Part shown: positions 1 to 7,242 of the stretch, in pieces
How the letters are laid out: every line of letters begins with the position of its first letter
Numbering within the stretch: position 1 is the stretch's first letter
DNA from: Candidatus Aminicenantota bacterium
GTDB lineage: Bacteria > Acidobacteriota > Aminicenantia > JAMOAD01
Length of the DNA: 64,000 nt
Reading direction: 5' to 3'
Assembly: GCA_027061995.1 (NCBI GenBank)
Contig: JAMOUT010000075.1
Coordinates: 1 to 64,000 of the forward strand
Made by a program: the position numbers and the translations under genes
Notes under the pieces: generated by a model
Database searches by the model: none
Told to the model about the DNA's origin: nothing
The model's input: only the letters and a program-made list of their open reading frames with translations

Positions 1-186
1 GTTCCCGATTTTATGAAAAAGATAGCCATGGTTTTACCCACAGGCTGGGCTATGGCTGCAACAGATAAACTTTTGTTTTACAAAAATCCGTTTTCTTCGA
101 TAATCCCCAATCTATTCATTTTGACAGGGTTTACAATAATATTTGCTCTGCTCTCAATAAAATTCTTTAACATTGAAAAAACTTAA
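1..186 (+). CDS. ABC-2 type transporter permease, C-terminal fragment
   Basis: The frame is open from the window edge and ends in TAA at 184-186, giving the last 61 residues of a membrane protein. The stretch VLPTGWAMAA followed by a hydrophobic segment and a short basic tail resembles the end of ABC-2 permeases, where a conserved P-G-W motif precedes the last transmembrane helix. The stop lies inside the first copy of a 48-bp direct repeat. A TTG at 173-175 in another frame begins a copy of the start of the gene at 859, so the two genes were probably once overlapping and translationally coupled. The substrate is unknown. Confidence 0.55.
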   Translation, partial: VPDFMKKIAMVLPTGWAMAATDKLLFYKNPFSSIIPNLFILTGFTIIFALLSIKFFNIEKT

Positions 187-213
187 AGAGATTGAAGTTA
201 AAGCATATTCGGG
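166..213 (+). repeat. Direct repeat copy A flanking the toxin-antitoxin module
   Basis: These 48 bases match 852-899 at 45 of 48 positions (mismatches at 193, 194 and 199). The repeat holds the last codons and stop of the ABC permease and the first codons (TTG start) of the downstream small gene. The distance between copies is 686 bp, exactly the size of the intervening unit that carries the toxin-antitoxin pair. Confidence 0.85.
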
Positions 214-229
214 GATTATTAAAAATATT

Positions 230-258
230 TTGTCTTATGATTTTTTTTATGCTATAAT
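230..258 (+). promoter_or_regulatory. Sigma-70-type promoter of the toxin-antitoxin pair
   Basis: TTGTCT (230-235) and TATAAT (253-258) are separated by 17 bases. An AGGAGA ribosome-binding site follows at 265-270, before the ATG at 277. The promoter lies inside the inserted unit, so the module brings its own expression signals. Confidence 0.65.
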
Positions 259-276
259 TTTTATAGGAGACAATAG

Positions 277-474
277 ATGAGAGTAATTATTGATATTGAG
301 GATAATAAAAAAGGGAAATCTTTTATTGAATTTATTAAAGAGCTTCCCTTTATAAAATTTAAGATTAAAGAGGATGGCAAAAGGGATAAAAAAGGGGAAT
401 TTAGCGAATTATTCGGAATATGGAAAAACAGAGATATTACAAAGGAAAGTTTAAGAGAGGAAGCGTGGAGATAA
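277..474 (+). CDS. VapB-like antitoxin
   Basis: This 65-residue protein begins with a beta-strand (MRVIIDI), has a lysine-rich middle, and ends in FGIWKNRDITKESLREEAWR. That tail resembles the toxin-binding C-terminus of VapB-type antitoxins that precede PIN toxins. An AGGAGA site sits 6 bases before the ATG. The stop is 3 bases before the toxin start, the usual arrangement of a type II pair. Its expected roles are neutralising the PIN ribonuclease and autorepressing the promoter at 230-258. The identification rests on position, size and tail; the DNA-binding fold was not resolved by eye. Confidence 0.7.
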   Translation: MRVIIDIEDNKKGKSFIEFIKELPFIKFKIKEDGKRDKKGEFSELFGIWKNRDITKESLREEAWR

Positions 475-477
475 TCA

Positions 478-849
478 ATGATTCTCTGCGATACTGATGT
501 TATTATTGAGTATCTGAAAGGAAGCAAAAAGGCGAAAAGAGAACTTGAAAAAATAAAACTTAATAACATAACCCTTAGTAGTATAACTTTAATGGAAATT
601 TATTTTGGAGCATTAAATAAAAAAGAGCTAAATAATATAAAAAGAGTTTTGGAAAATTTTAATATTTTAAAAGTTAACGAAGATATATCGGATCTGTCTA
701 TTGACTTAATTTTAAAGTATTCAAAAAGTCATGGTTTAAGGATTCCCGATTCATTAATAGGAGCTACGGCAATTTATTATGATGTCCCTCTTTTTACATA
801 TAATACAAAAGATTTTCATTTTATTGAAAATTTAAGACTTTATAAATAA
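478..849 (+). CDS. vapC: VapC-like PIN-domain ribonuclease toxin
   Basis: This 123-residue protein is a full-length PIN domain. The acidic residues that bind the catalytic metal are visible: D5/D7 in LCDTDVIIEYL, E40 in LMEIYFG, D91 in RIPDSLIGATA, and D112 near the end in NTKDF. VapC toxins are magnesium-dependent RNases that cut tRNA or rRNA and stop translation when the antitoxin is lost. The gene lies 3 bp after the antitoxin gene. The pair sits in an otherwise housekeeping context between two imperfect copies of a 48-bp sequence, which points to insertion. Confidence 0.85.
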   Translation: MILCDTDVIIEYLKGSKKAKRELEKIKLNNITLSSITLMEIYFGALNKKELNNIKRVLENFNILKVNEDISDLSIDLILKYSKSHGLRIPDSLIGATAIYYDVPLFTYNTKDFHFIENLRLYK

Positions 850-851
850 TT

Positions 852-899
852 TTTAACATTGAAAAAACTTAAAGAGATAAAAGTCAAAGCATATTCGGG
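852..899 (+). repeat. Direct repeat copy B flanking the toxin-antitoxin module
   Basis: Second copy of the 48-bp repeat seen at 166-213. It starts 2 bases after the toxin stop codon and runs into the first codons of the small gene that follows. It retains remnants of the permease 3' end upstream of the TTG start, so it reconstructs the ancestral junction. Confidence 0.85.
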
Positions 900-1101
900 T
901 TATAAAGGAGATGAAAAACCTGTAAGTTTTAATTATCAAGGGGATGATTACAGTGTAAAAGAGATAATGGAATCCTGCAAACTATCTGAAAAAAACAGCG
1001 CAATAATTTATAATGTTTTTAAAATCAAAACAACCGAAGGTAAAATTTTCAAACTTTATTATGATGATATATCCTGTAAATGGTTTTTGAAAACGGATTG
1101 A
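859..1101 (+). CDS. Conserved hypothetical small cytoplasmic protein
   Basis: This 80-residue protein starts at TTG and begins MKKLKEIKVKAYSGYKGDE. It has no signal peptide or membrane segment and looks like a small beta-rich fold with a basic start and a C-terminal tryptophan (CKWFLKTD). The start is supported by a partial copy of the same first codons at 173-214, where the TTG overlaps the end of the ABC permease gene. Before the toxin-antitoxin insertion it was probably coupled to the transporter gene; it now sits just after the toxin stop, with no obvious ribosome-binding site. Function unknown. Confidence 0.6.
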   Translation: MKKLKEIKVKAYSGYKGDEKPVSFNYQGDDYSVKEIMESCKLSEKNSAIIYNVFKIKTTEGKIFKLYYDDISCKWFLKTD

Positions 1102-1104
1102 ACT

Positions 1105-2214
1105 CTATTTTAGTAAAGCTGTATATTCAAACCCTACCATAAAAGCATAACCTTTTTCCCCGTTTCTCCACGGTTCTTTGTATTCTCTTTCATTTTCTTT
1201 GATTCCCGTTATTATCATGGAAAGATTTTTTGTCAGTGTTTTTCTGATTTTAAGAATAAATCTTTTTATATTTTGATCATGATAAATATTCCCTATTTTC
1301 TGCGGATAATACTCTCCGTAAGAGAGATTTATTATATTGCCCCTGTTTTCAAATTTAAAATTCAGATATCCCCCTCTTCCCTCTATCGGGGTTTTAAATT
1401 TATAAAAAATATTTCTGTAATAATAACTTTTATCCCAAAATATCTCATCTTCATTAAATTCCCGGTGAAACCCGTATTGATCATAGATAGCTTCTCCCGA
1501 AAGAGAAAAATGCCCGATTTTTAAAAGAAAATCAGCCCCGAGGTGGTTTTTGTATTCTTTTTGTTGCTCTGAGCCTATCCCATCATGAGCTTTTACGGAA
1601 ACTCCGAGTTTAAAAAAATTAAAATCAAAACCGAATCTTGCTATTCCCGCTTTAAAAGAGTTTGTATCTCTGTTCTCTTCCCCATTGACAATCGCAAGAT
1701 CTATGGAAAATATAAACGGTTTCCAATGAAAAAAAACACCTGTTTCTCTTAATAAAATCGCTTCATCTCTTATAAAAGGGGAGCCGAATTTATAATTATT
1801 TAAAAACAGAGGATAATTTATTCTGCCGAAGGGAGTTGGTTTTTTCCCGATTGATATTAACATATTTTTATTTTTATATCCTATTTCAATCTTTGATATC
1901 TCAAATGTCGGGATATTAAAATTTTCAATATAATTCTTTCTTTCACTGTCCATTAAAATATTTTTTCCGTAAGATTGATTTAAAAAAAATTCTGATTCTA
2001 CGAAAAAGGAGTGACTTGAAATCTGTTTTTCTATATCTATTTTTATAACGGCTTCAACCCCGAAGGTCATCTCAAGCCCGCTCCAAAATATCCGTTGGTC
2101 ATTAACTAAATATCCCCTGAATACAGCGGAAATATCCATATCAGGTTTTTCGGAGGATAAAACCAAAGGTTGAATACAAAAAAACAGGATAAAAATAATA
2201 AGTATCTTTTTCAT
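1105..2214 (-). CDS. Outer-membrane beta-barrel (porin-like) protein
   Basis: This 369-residue protein has a clear signal peptide (about residues 1-20). The rest is rich in alternating polar/hydrophobic strands with many aromatic residues, for example LISIGKKPTPFGRINYPLF and GGYLNFKFENRGNIINLSYG. This pattern is typical of 12- to 16-strand outer-membrane barrels. The stretch IGKKPTPFGRINYP resembles the eyelet region of porins of the phosphate- or carbohydrate-selective type, but the substrate cannot be told. The gene is monocistronic and convergent with the small gene at 859. There is no ribosome-binding site before the ATG, and a promoter lies almost on top of it, so the mRNA may have a leader of only a few bases. 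Confidence 0.65.
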   Translation of the reverse strand: MKKILIIFILFFCIQPLVLSSEKPDMDISAVFRGYLVNDQRIFWSGLEMTFGVEAVIKIDIEKQISSHSFFVESEFFLNQSYGKNILMDSERKNYIENFNIPTFEISKIEIGYKNKNMLISIGKKPTPFGRINYPLFLNNYKFGSPFIRDEAILLRETGVFFHWKPFIFSIDLAIVNGEENRDTNSFKAGIARFGFDFNFFKLGVSVKAHDGIGSEQQKEYKNHLGADFLLKIGHFSLSGEAIYDQYGFHREFNEDEIFWDKSYYYRNIFYKFKTPIEGRGGYLNFKFENRGNIINLSYGEYYPQKIGNIYHDQNIKRFILKIRKTLTKNLSMIITGIKENEREYKEPWRNGEKGYAFMVGFEYTALLK

Positions 2215-2223
2215 ATCGAAAAA

Positions 2224-2252
2224 ATATTATAAAAAAAGATAATGGTTGTCAA
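2224..2252 (-). promoter_or_regulatory. Promoter of the outer-membrane protein gene
   Basis: On the minus strand TTGACA (2252-2247) is followed by an AT-rich -10 region. The options are TATAAT at 2231-2226 with a 15-base spacer, or TAATAT at 2229-2224 with 17. The predicted start of transcription is only 3-6 bases before the ATG at 2214, with no ribosome-binding site. Confidence 0.5.
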
Positions 2253-2289
2253 TATCAAGAGTTTAAAATATGTTGAAACTTATTGCTTC

Positions 2290-2318
2290 TTGACCAAAGC
2301 CCGATGTTAAACTATAAT
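2290..2318 (+). promoter_or_regulatory. Sigma-70-type promoter of the pgpA-cinA-folK operon
   Basis: TTGACC (2290-2295), 17 bases, then TATAAT (2313-2318). AGGAG follows at about 2334-2338, just upstream of the pgpA ATG at 2344. This is a near-consensus housekeeping promoter. Confidence 0.75.
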
Positions 2319-2343
2319 CAATTTACTATTAAAGGAGATTATT

Positions 2344-2811
2344 ATGGATAAAATCAATAGGATTATAGCTACCTTTTTTTACACGGGTTATCTTCCGATA
2401 GCTCCCGGAACTTGGGCATCTTTGTTTACAACAATTATTCTGTTTTTTGTTCTCAAAACCCTGACACTTCCCATGTATCTGTTTGTTTTGGTATTTATTT
2501 TTATTATCGGAAGTGTGATATCCGATTATCTTTCAAAAAAATATAATGTTGAAGATCCGAGATGGATAGTTATTGACGAGGTCGTCGGGATATTGGTAAC
2601 ATTCCTTCCTTTCTATTATAAAGTTGTTTTTAATCCCAAGGCTCTGATAGTCGGGTTTTTCCTGTTCAGAATTTTTGATGTTATAAAACCTTTTCCTGTC
2701 AGCTGCGCCGATAAAAAAATCAAAAACGGATTCGGCATTATGTTTGACGATGTTCTTGCGGGAGTTTATGCGTCTATATTATTATTTTTGTTGAGAGGCT
2801 TTCTTGTATGA
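2344..2811 (+). CDS. pgpA: Phosphatidylglycerophosphatase A
   Basis: PgpA removes the phosphate from phosphatidylglycerophosphate to make phosphatidylglycerol in the inner membrane. The 155-residue length is usual. Family signatures are present in order: GYLPIAPGTWASL near the N-terminus, WIVIDEVVG, FRIFDVIKPFPV, and GFGIMFDDVLAGVYA near the C-terminus. Hydrophobic helices lie between them. The ATG has a good AGGAG site. The stop overlaps the cinA start (ATGA), a coupling seen in other bacteria. Confidence 0.95.
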   Translation: MDKINRIIATFFYTGYLPIAPGTWASLFTTIILFFVLKTLTLPMYLFVLVFIFIIGSVISDYLSKKYNVEDPRWIVIDEVVGILVTFLPFYYKVVFNPKALIVGFFLFRIFDVIKPFPVSCADKKIKNGFGIMFDDVLAGVYASILLFLLRGFLV

Positions 2812-4049
2812 GAGCTGAAATCATAGCAATCGGCTCCGAACTTTTAACCCCGTATAAAACTGATACAAACTCATTGTATCTGACGGAAAAACTTCTTGAA
2901 ACCGGGATAAAAACAGATTATAAAACAATTGTCGGAGACAGTAGAGAAACTCTTTATAAAGCTGTAAAAGATGCTTCAAAAAGGGTTCAACTAATAATTA
3001 CGACAGGGGGATTAGGGCCTACGGAAGATGATATAACGAGAGAGGTTGTCGCTAATTTTCTTAAAAAAGAGTTAATTCTGCATGAAGATATAGTTTCGGA
3101 TATAAAAAAACATTTTTCATTCAGAAAACTCAAGATGCCTGAAATAAATATAAGGCAGGGTTTTGTGATTGACGGAGCCGAAATAATTAAAAACAGTGTA
3201 GGGACCGCCCCCGGGCAATGGTATGAAGATGAGAACATTAAAATTGCGATTCTTCCGGGTCCTCCTTCCGAGATGAAACCTATGGTTGAAAATTTTCTGC
3301 TTAAAAAATTAAAAAAATATTCCTCTTTTCATTATAAAACAAGGAGCATGCGAATAGTAGGACTTACAGAATCCGCAGTTGAAGAAAAAATAGAGGATAT
3401 AATATCGGGATTAAAAAATCCGTGGGTTAATATACTCGCAATTCCCGGCCAGATAGAGATTAATATTATGGCACGGGGAAAAGAGGGCAAAGATGAAGCT
3501 CTTTTAAAAGGGGAAGAGGTTTTTAAAAAAGTTTACGATAGATTGAAAGAACATGTTTTTACACTTCAAAAGGATAAATTTGAAAAAGTTATAGGAGAGA
3601 TGCTTTTAAAATCAAAAAGGGATATCGCTGTTGCCGAAAGCTGCACGGGTGGTCTTCTTGCAAACAGAATAACGGATATATCGGGAAGTTCCGCTTATTT
3701 TGAAAGGGGTGTTGTTTCATATTCTAACAGAGCAAAGATAGAGATGTTAAAGGTAAAACAAGAGACAATCGAAAAGCATGGGGCTGTTTCAAAAGAGACC
3801 GCAAAAGAGATGGCGGAAGGGATAAGAAAACTTGCTGATACGCACTATGGAATCGGGATTACGGGGATAGCCGGACCTACCGGAGGAACTATGGAAAAAC
3901 CGGTGGGCCTTGTTTATATATCTCTTTCAACTCCCGAAAAAACCGAAGTTTTTCAATACAGATTCATAGGGAGAAGGGAAAAAATAAAATGGCAATCATC
4001 TCAACAAGCTCTTTATCATCTTTGGAAAGATTTGAAAGGGGATGAATAA
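2808..4049 (+). CDS. cinA: CinA-family protein (ADP-ribose pyrophosphatase/nicotinamide-nucleotide amidase)
   Basis: This 413-residue protein has the usual two domains. The N-terminal part is MoCF/COG1058-like, with TTGGLGPTEDD at residues 65-75 and ILPGPPSEMKPM around 148-159. The C-terminal part is the amidase domain, with AVAESCTGGLLANRI from residue 274 and GITGIAGPTGGT further on. Known family members hydrolyse ADP-ribose and deamidate nicotinamide mononucleotide in NAD salvage, or act in competence. It overlaps pgpA by 4 bp and folK by 8 bp, so the three are translated as one operon. Confidence 0.93.
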   Translation: MRAEIIAIGSELLTPYKTDTNSLYLTEKLLETGIKTDYKTIVGDSRETLYKAVKDASKRVQLIITTGGLGPTEDDITREVVANFLKKELILHEDIVSDIKKHFSFRKLKMPEINIRQGFVIDGAEIIKNSVGTAPGQWYEDENIKIAILPGPPSEMKPMVENFLLKKLKKYSSFHYKTRSMRIVGLTESAVEEKIEDIISGLKNPWVNILAIPGQIEINIMARGKEGKDEALLKGEEVFKKVYDRLKEHVFTLQKDKFEKVIGEMLLKSKRDIAVAESCTGGLLANRITDISGSSAYFERGVVSYSNRAKIEMLKVKQETIEKHGAVSKETAKEMAEGIRKLADTHYGIGITGIAGPTGGTMEKPVGLVYISLSTPEKTEVFQYRFIGRREKIKWQSSQQALYHLWKDLKGDE

Positions 4050-4974
4050 TCGCTGTTTTCTCGGGCTTGGTTCTAATCTCGGGGATAAAAAAGAAAATCT
4101 CCGAAAAGCAAAAGAACTTTTAATACAAAAAAATATCAAAATAATTAATGAATCCACTATATATGAAACCAAACCAATGTATTATTCGGAGCAGGATAAT
4201 TTTCTCAATCAGGTTATCGAGGTTAAAACAGATTATCAGCCCGATGAATTATTGGAAATAATATCCGAGATAGAAAAAAAATTAAAAAGGGTCAGAAAAA
4301 TAAAATACGGTCCGAGAACAATTGATATCGATATCCTGTTCTACGGTGATAAGATAATAATGAGAGAAAATTTGATAATTCCTCACCATAGAATCATTGA
4401 GAGAGAATTTGTTCTTGAGCCCCTTTGTGAAATTGCCGGAGATTTTATCCATCCCGAACACAGAAAAACAATGTGCGAACTCAAGGAGGAACTTATCCGA
4501 GAAAACAGGAAAACAAAATTTTTATGCGATGCAATGCTTGGTGATATTGCCGAATGGTTAAGATTAACGGGGTTTTTTGTTTTTTATAATCCTGATGCGG
4601 ATGATAATGAATTGGTCAGGCTCTCCTCCGAAAAAGGGTATATACTTTTAACTCGTGATAAAGAATTGTCAAAAAGGAAAAATATAAATGCTTTATATAT
4701 AGAATCAAAAGAATTCAAGGGAACAATCAGAGAAATTTTTAAAAAACTTAAACTTTCCATAGATGAAAAAGATATTTTTTCAAGATGCCCGATATGCGGA
4801 GAAAAACTGATTGATATTGATAAAGATGAAGTCAAACTTTTTATTCCCATTAGAATTTATGAAGAGCATGATAAATTCAAAATGTGCAGAAAATGTGAGA
4901 AAATCTATTGGAAAGGGGAAAAATATAAAAATTTATACAATCAATATCTTGAAATAAAAGATATCTTAGAGTAA
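4042..4974 (+). CDS. folK: HPPK (FolK) fused to a Mut7-C RNase-like domain
   Basis: Residues 1 to about 140 are 6-hydroxymethyl-7,8-dihydropterin pyrophosphokinase: FLGLGSNLGDKKENL at the start, GPRTIDIDILFYGD at 90-103 with the metal-binding Asp pair (D95, D97), and PHHRIIEREFVLEPL. Residues about 158-300 are a Mut7-C domain, a PIN-like RNase family. It has FLCDAMLGDIAEWLRLTGF (Asp163), LLTRDKEL (Asp206) and a zinc ribbon of C249-x2-C252 and C282-x2-C285. FolK makes the pterin pyrophosphate used for folate. The reading frame runs through the junction without a stop or internal restart. I do not know this fusion as a standard architecture. It is last in the pgpA-cinA-folK operon. Confidence 0.92.
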   Translation: MNNRCFLGLGSNLGDKKENLRKAKELLIQKNIKIINESTIYETKPMYYSEQDNFLNQVIEVKTDYQPDELLEIISEIEKKLKRVRKIKYGPRTIDIDILFYGDKIIMRENLIIPHHRIIEREFVLEPLCEIAGDFIHPEHRKTMCELKEELIRENRKTKFLCDAMLGDIAEWLRLTGFFVFYNPDADDNELVRLSSEKGYILLTRDKELSKRKNINALYIESKEFKGTIREIFKKLKLSIDEKDIFSRCPICGEKLIDIDKDEVKLFIPIRIYEEHDKFKMCRKCEKIYWKGEKYKNLYNQYLEIKDILE

Positions 4975-5001
4975 AACATTACTTGTTTTACTCTAAGATA
5001 T
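4961..5001. terminator. Hairpin between convergent genes (possible bidirectional terminator)
   Basis: A perfect 17-bp inverted repeat (4961-4977 and 4985-5001) with a 7-base loop overlaps the folK stop codon. It lies between folK and the convergent TMEM43-like gene. There is no strong T-run on either side, so termination is likely but not certain. Confidence 0.55.
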
Positions 5002-5038
5002 AACAATATTCTTTGATTCGGATAAAAAATTGTTTTAT

Positions 5039-6166
5039 TTATGCTGCCGCTGTTTTTTGTCCCTTCTTTTTAAATATAAGAAAGATTCCTCCTATAACAA
5101 GAACGGATACAACGAGAAGCGCTATAAGGCTATGGGCAATCATGGACACAATGATTATTATCAAACTAAAAATAAGTGCAAGAATAAAAGTTGCTATTCC
5201 TACCACGCTCCTTGTAACACTCCCGAGAAAAGGCAATATATCAAGTATTGCAAACAGAGGTCCGAAAAGAGCTTGAAATCCTCCCCACATTAAGAGGAAT
5301 CCTATCAATCTCATTATCCATAACCAGAATTTATATTCTGTTTTCATGGTTGAAACAGCATCCTCTCTCGAACCATAAAACAATCTGTATAATCTTTTCT
5401 TTCCTTTATAATAATAGGGAACAATATTTGAGCCCTCAATTTTACCGAAGATGGTTCCGTTAAAAGATTTATCCAAAGCACTATAACTTATTTTCACATC
5501 TCCGAGCTTAGGTGAGGACAAAGAACCCTCCCCTTTATATATAATCCCGTTTGAAAGATACCCGTCTATATAATCATTGATTAACATCTCTTCAGTAATT
5601 GCAAGAGGATGAGAGGCGGGTAGGACAACCGATTTAATATCAATATTATAAACCCCGATTTTACCTGTTTCAGCTGTCCAAGTTTTCGGCTCCACCGGTA
5701 AAGGGGGATTTTCATGCCCTTGAGGGTGTTTGAAATTACTTGAATCCTGAGGTGAGCGTGTCCATCTTTTCAGATATTTGTAAGTTATAACTTTTTCGGT
5801 TTTTCCGCCGAGTTTTTTCTTTGATTTTGTGCTTTTTTCTTCAACCCAAGCATACATCTCAACGGACCGGGACAACCTGGTATAAGGACCGGGTTTGATA
5901 TAATCGGGATCACCGATATTTCCTTCACTTTCAAAAGTTCCCGTAATTGAAACAAATTTCCCGTTTAACGAAGGATCTAATTTTTCCGCTGAAGCGGGAA
6001 TACTCATCTTTTCCGCAGCTTTACCCATGTTAACTCTTCCCTCGTTTTTCCAGAGAATAACAATAGCAATAATAATCATAATAATTCCGCCGAGAATCCC
6101 TTTAATGGAATTTCCGATATTACTACCTAAACCAATGGTTTCTTTTTCAGTAAATACATCCGGCAT
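5039..6166 (-). CDS. TMEM43/LUMA-family membrane protein
   Basis: This 375-residue protein has one transmembrane helix near residues 25-40, followed by the characteristic WKNEGR. A large soluble region follows, with paired motifs such as SRSVEMYAWVEEK and YKYLKRWTRSPQDSS. Three closely spaced hydrophobic helices fill the last 100 residues. This arrangement matches the TMEM43 (LUMA) family, known from animal inner nuclear membranes and from many bacteria, where its role is unresolved. A GGAGG site precedes the ATG. It stands alone, convergent with folK. Function in this organism is unknown. Confidence 0.78.
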   Translation of the reverse strand: MPDVFTEKETIGLGSNIGNSIKGILGGIIMIIIAIVILWKNEGRVNMGKAAEKMSIPASAEKLDPSLNGKFVSITGTFESEGNIGDPDYIKPGPYTRLSRSVEMYAWVEEKSTKSKKKLGGKTEKVITYKYLKRWTRSPQDSSNFKHPQGHENPPLPVEPKTWTAETGKIGVYNIDIKSVVLPASHPLAITEEMLINDYIDGYLSNGIIYKGEGSLSSPKLGDVKISYSALDKSFNGTIFGKIEGSNIVPYYYKGKKRLYRLFYGSREDAVSTMKTEYKFWLWIMRLIGFLLMWGGFQALFGPLFAILDILPFLGSVTRSVVGIATFILALIFSLIIIIVSMIAHSLIALLVVSVLVIGGIFLIFKKKGQKTAAA

Positions 6167-6297
6167 ACTACCTCCTTGTCTTTTATAATTTTACAAAAGA
6201 ATATTAGCAAAAAAAAGATTTGATTTCAATAAAGTTTAAAAGATTTTATATGGTTCTCAAAATAATGATTTTAACTATTAAATATTCTATAATGTTT

Positions 6298-7023
6298 TTA
6301 TCTTGTTGTCATGAAATATAGATGATCCTGATAATAAAAATCTATTTTAGAACCGGGTGCGGTATATTCGGATAATCTGAAATGCCCCATGGGACCGACA
6401 ACTTCAATATCAAATCTGTATTTTGTTCCAATTTTAAAAAGGGCCTTATCAATCTCTATACTTTCTCCGACAATGGTTCTATTAAAAATAGTCCTTCCCC
6501 CTTTTTTAAACTCTGTTATAGTTACTCTTGTATTCAACACTCTTCCCGTATAATTCCATCTAAATCTTATCGTTCTTGATAGAGTTCTTCCACCTACGGG
6601 TATAACCGCATTCGGCTGAGGGAAAACCCATTCGATGATATTGTTAATTCTATATGTTCCGAGGATAATAGGTTTGCTTCTCCTTCTTTCTTTTGATATG
6701 GATGGAGATTGAAGATATGATATTATAATTTTTTTACCCGGTTGGACTTCATAATGGTAAGAAGTTCCGCTTGAATAATACCCCGCACCTCCTCCTTTAA
6801 TTAATAATTCATTTAAGAAAATTTTAATATCATCTACTTTAACTCCCCCTCTGGTTATATTCAATGCTACATTAAGATATCCGAGATATGCAGAAAATCC
6901 TACAACTTTTAATTTTTTTGTAAGAGGAATTATTCTTGTTCTCGCTGAAACTTGTGAGATAAATGAAAAAAACAGAATCAATAAAAGAAAGATGATTAGC
7001 ATTTTTTGTTTTAAAAATTTCAT
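6298..7023 (-). CDS. Secreted beta-rich protein of unknown function (member of the -24/-12 regulon)
   Basis: This 241-residue protein has an N-terminal signal sequence (residues 1 to about 27, ending near QVSA). The mature part looks beta-rich. A C-terminal section, IEWVFPQPNAVIPVGG then RTIRFRWNYTG, faintly recalls the W-x-G and I-x-W pattern of the Kre9-like modules encoded at 33-47 kb, but no full module is present. An AGGAG site precedes the ATG. The upstream DNA has the same CGGTAT-N5-TTGAT element and paired palindromes as the paralog array, so it is probably co-regulated with it. No known family recognised. Confidence 0.65.
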   Translation of the reverse strand: MKFLKQKMLIIFLLLILFFSFISQVSARTRIIPLTKKLKVVGFSAYLGYLNVALNITRGGVKVDDIKIFLNELLIKGGGAGYYSSGTSYHYEVQPGKKIIISYLQSPSISKERRRSKPIILGTYRINNIIEWVFPQPNAVIPVGGRTLSRTIRFRWNYTGRVLNTRVTITEFKKGGRTIFNRTIVGESIEIDKALFKIGTKYRFDIEVVGPMGHFRLSEYTAPGSKIDFYYQDHLYFMTTR

Positions 7024-7057
7024 TTTATTCTCCTTTTATAATATAATAAAATATATA

Positions 7058-7073
7058 ATCAATTTTCATACCG
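7058..7073 (-). promoter_or_regulatory. Sigma-54-like (-24/-12) promoter
   Basis: On the minus strand: CGGTAT, GAAAA, TTGAT. The GG and the G of TTGAT keep the 10-base spacing (GG-N10-G) of -24/-12 promoters. It is nearly identical to the element before the gene at 38198-39514. Confidence 0.55.
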
Positions 7074-7136
7074 TAAGTTAAACAATGGAAAACCTTGATA
7101 TTAGTAAGTCCCTTGGTGGAAAATAAGTTATTCTTC

Positions 7137-7168
7137 GACAATTCTGTTTGAATAAATACAGAAATGAC
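7137..7168 (-). promoter_or_regulatory. Paired upstream activator-like palindromes
   Basis: GACAATTCTGTT (7137-7148) and TACAGAAATGAC (7157-7168), given on the plus strand, have centres exactly 20 bp apart. They lie about 83 and 103 bp upstream of the -12 element. The layout matches that of the array genes at 33-48 kb. Confidence 0.55.
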
Positions 7169-7189
7169 GAATTAAAATATTTTAATTCG
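7168..7189. terminator. AT-rich palindrome downstream of the polysaccharide operon
   Basis: A perfect 22-bp palindrome (arms CGAATTAAAAT/ATTTTAATTCG) lies about 55 bp after the rmlA stop and next to the palindromic sites of the 6298-7023 gene. It may end the long operon. It is AT-rich, so the hairpin would be weak. Confidence 0.35.
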
Positions 7190-7242
7190 ATTAATGAAAT
7201 GATGTTATCTGAAATACATTATTTTAAACGCGAAAAAGTAAT

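Noticed and set aside
5013-5463. Several plus-strand open frames opposite the TMEM43-like gene
   Set aside because: They are shadows of the minus-strand gene, rich in Ile/Arg/Lys from antisense codons, without start signals.
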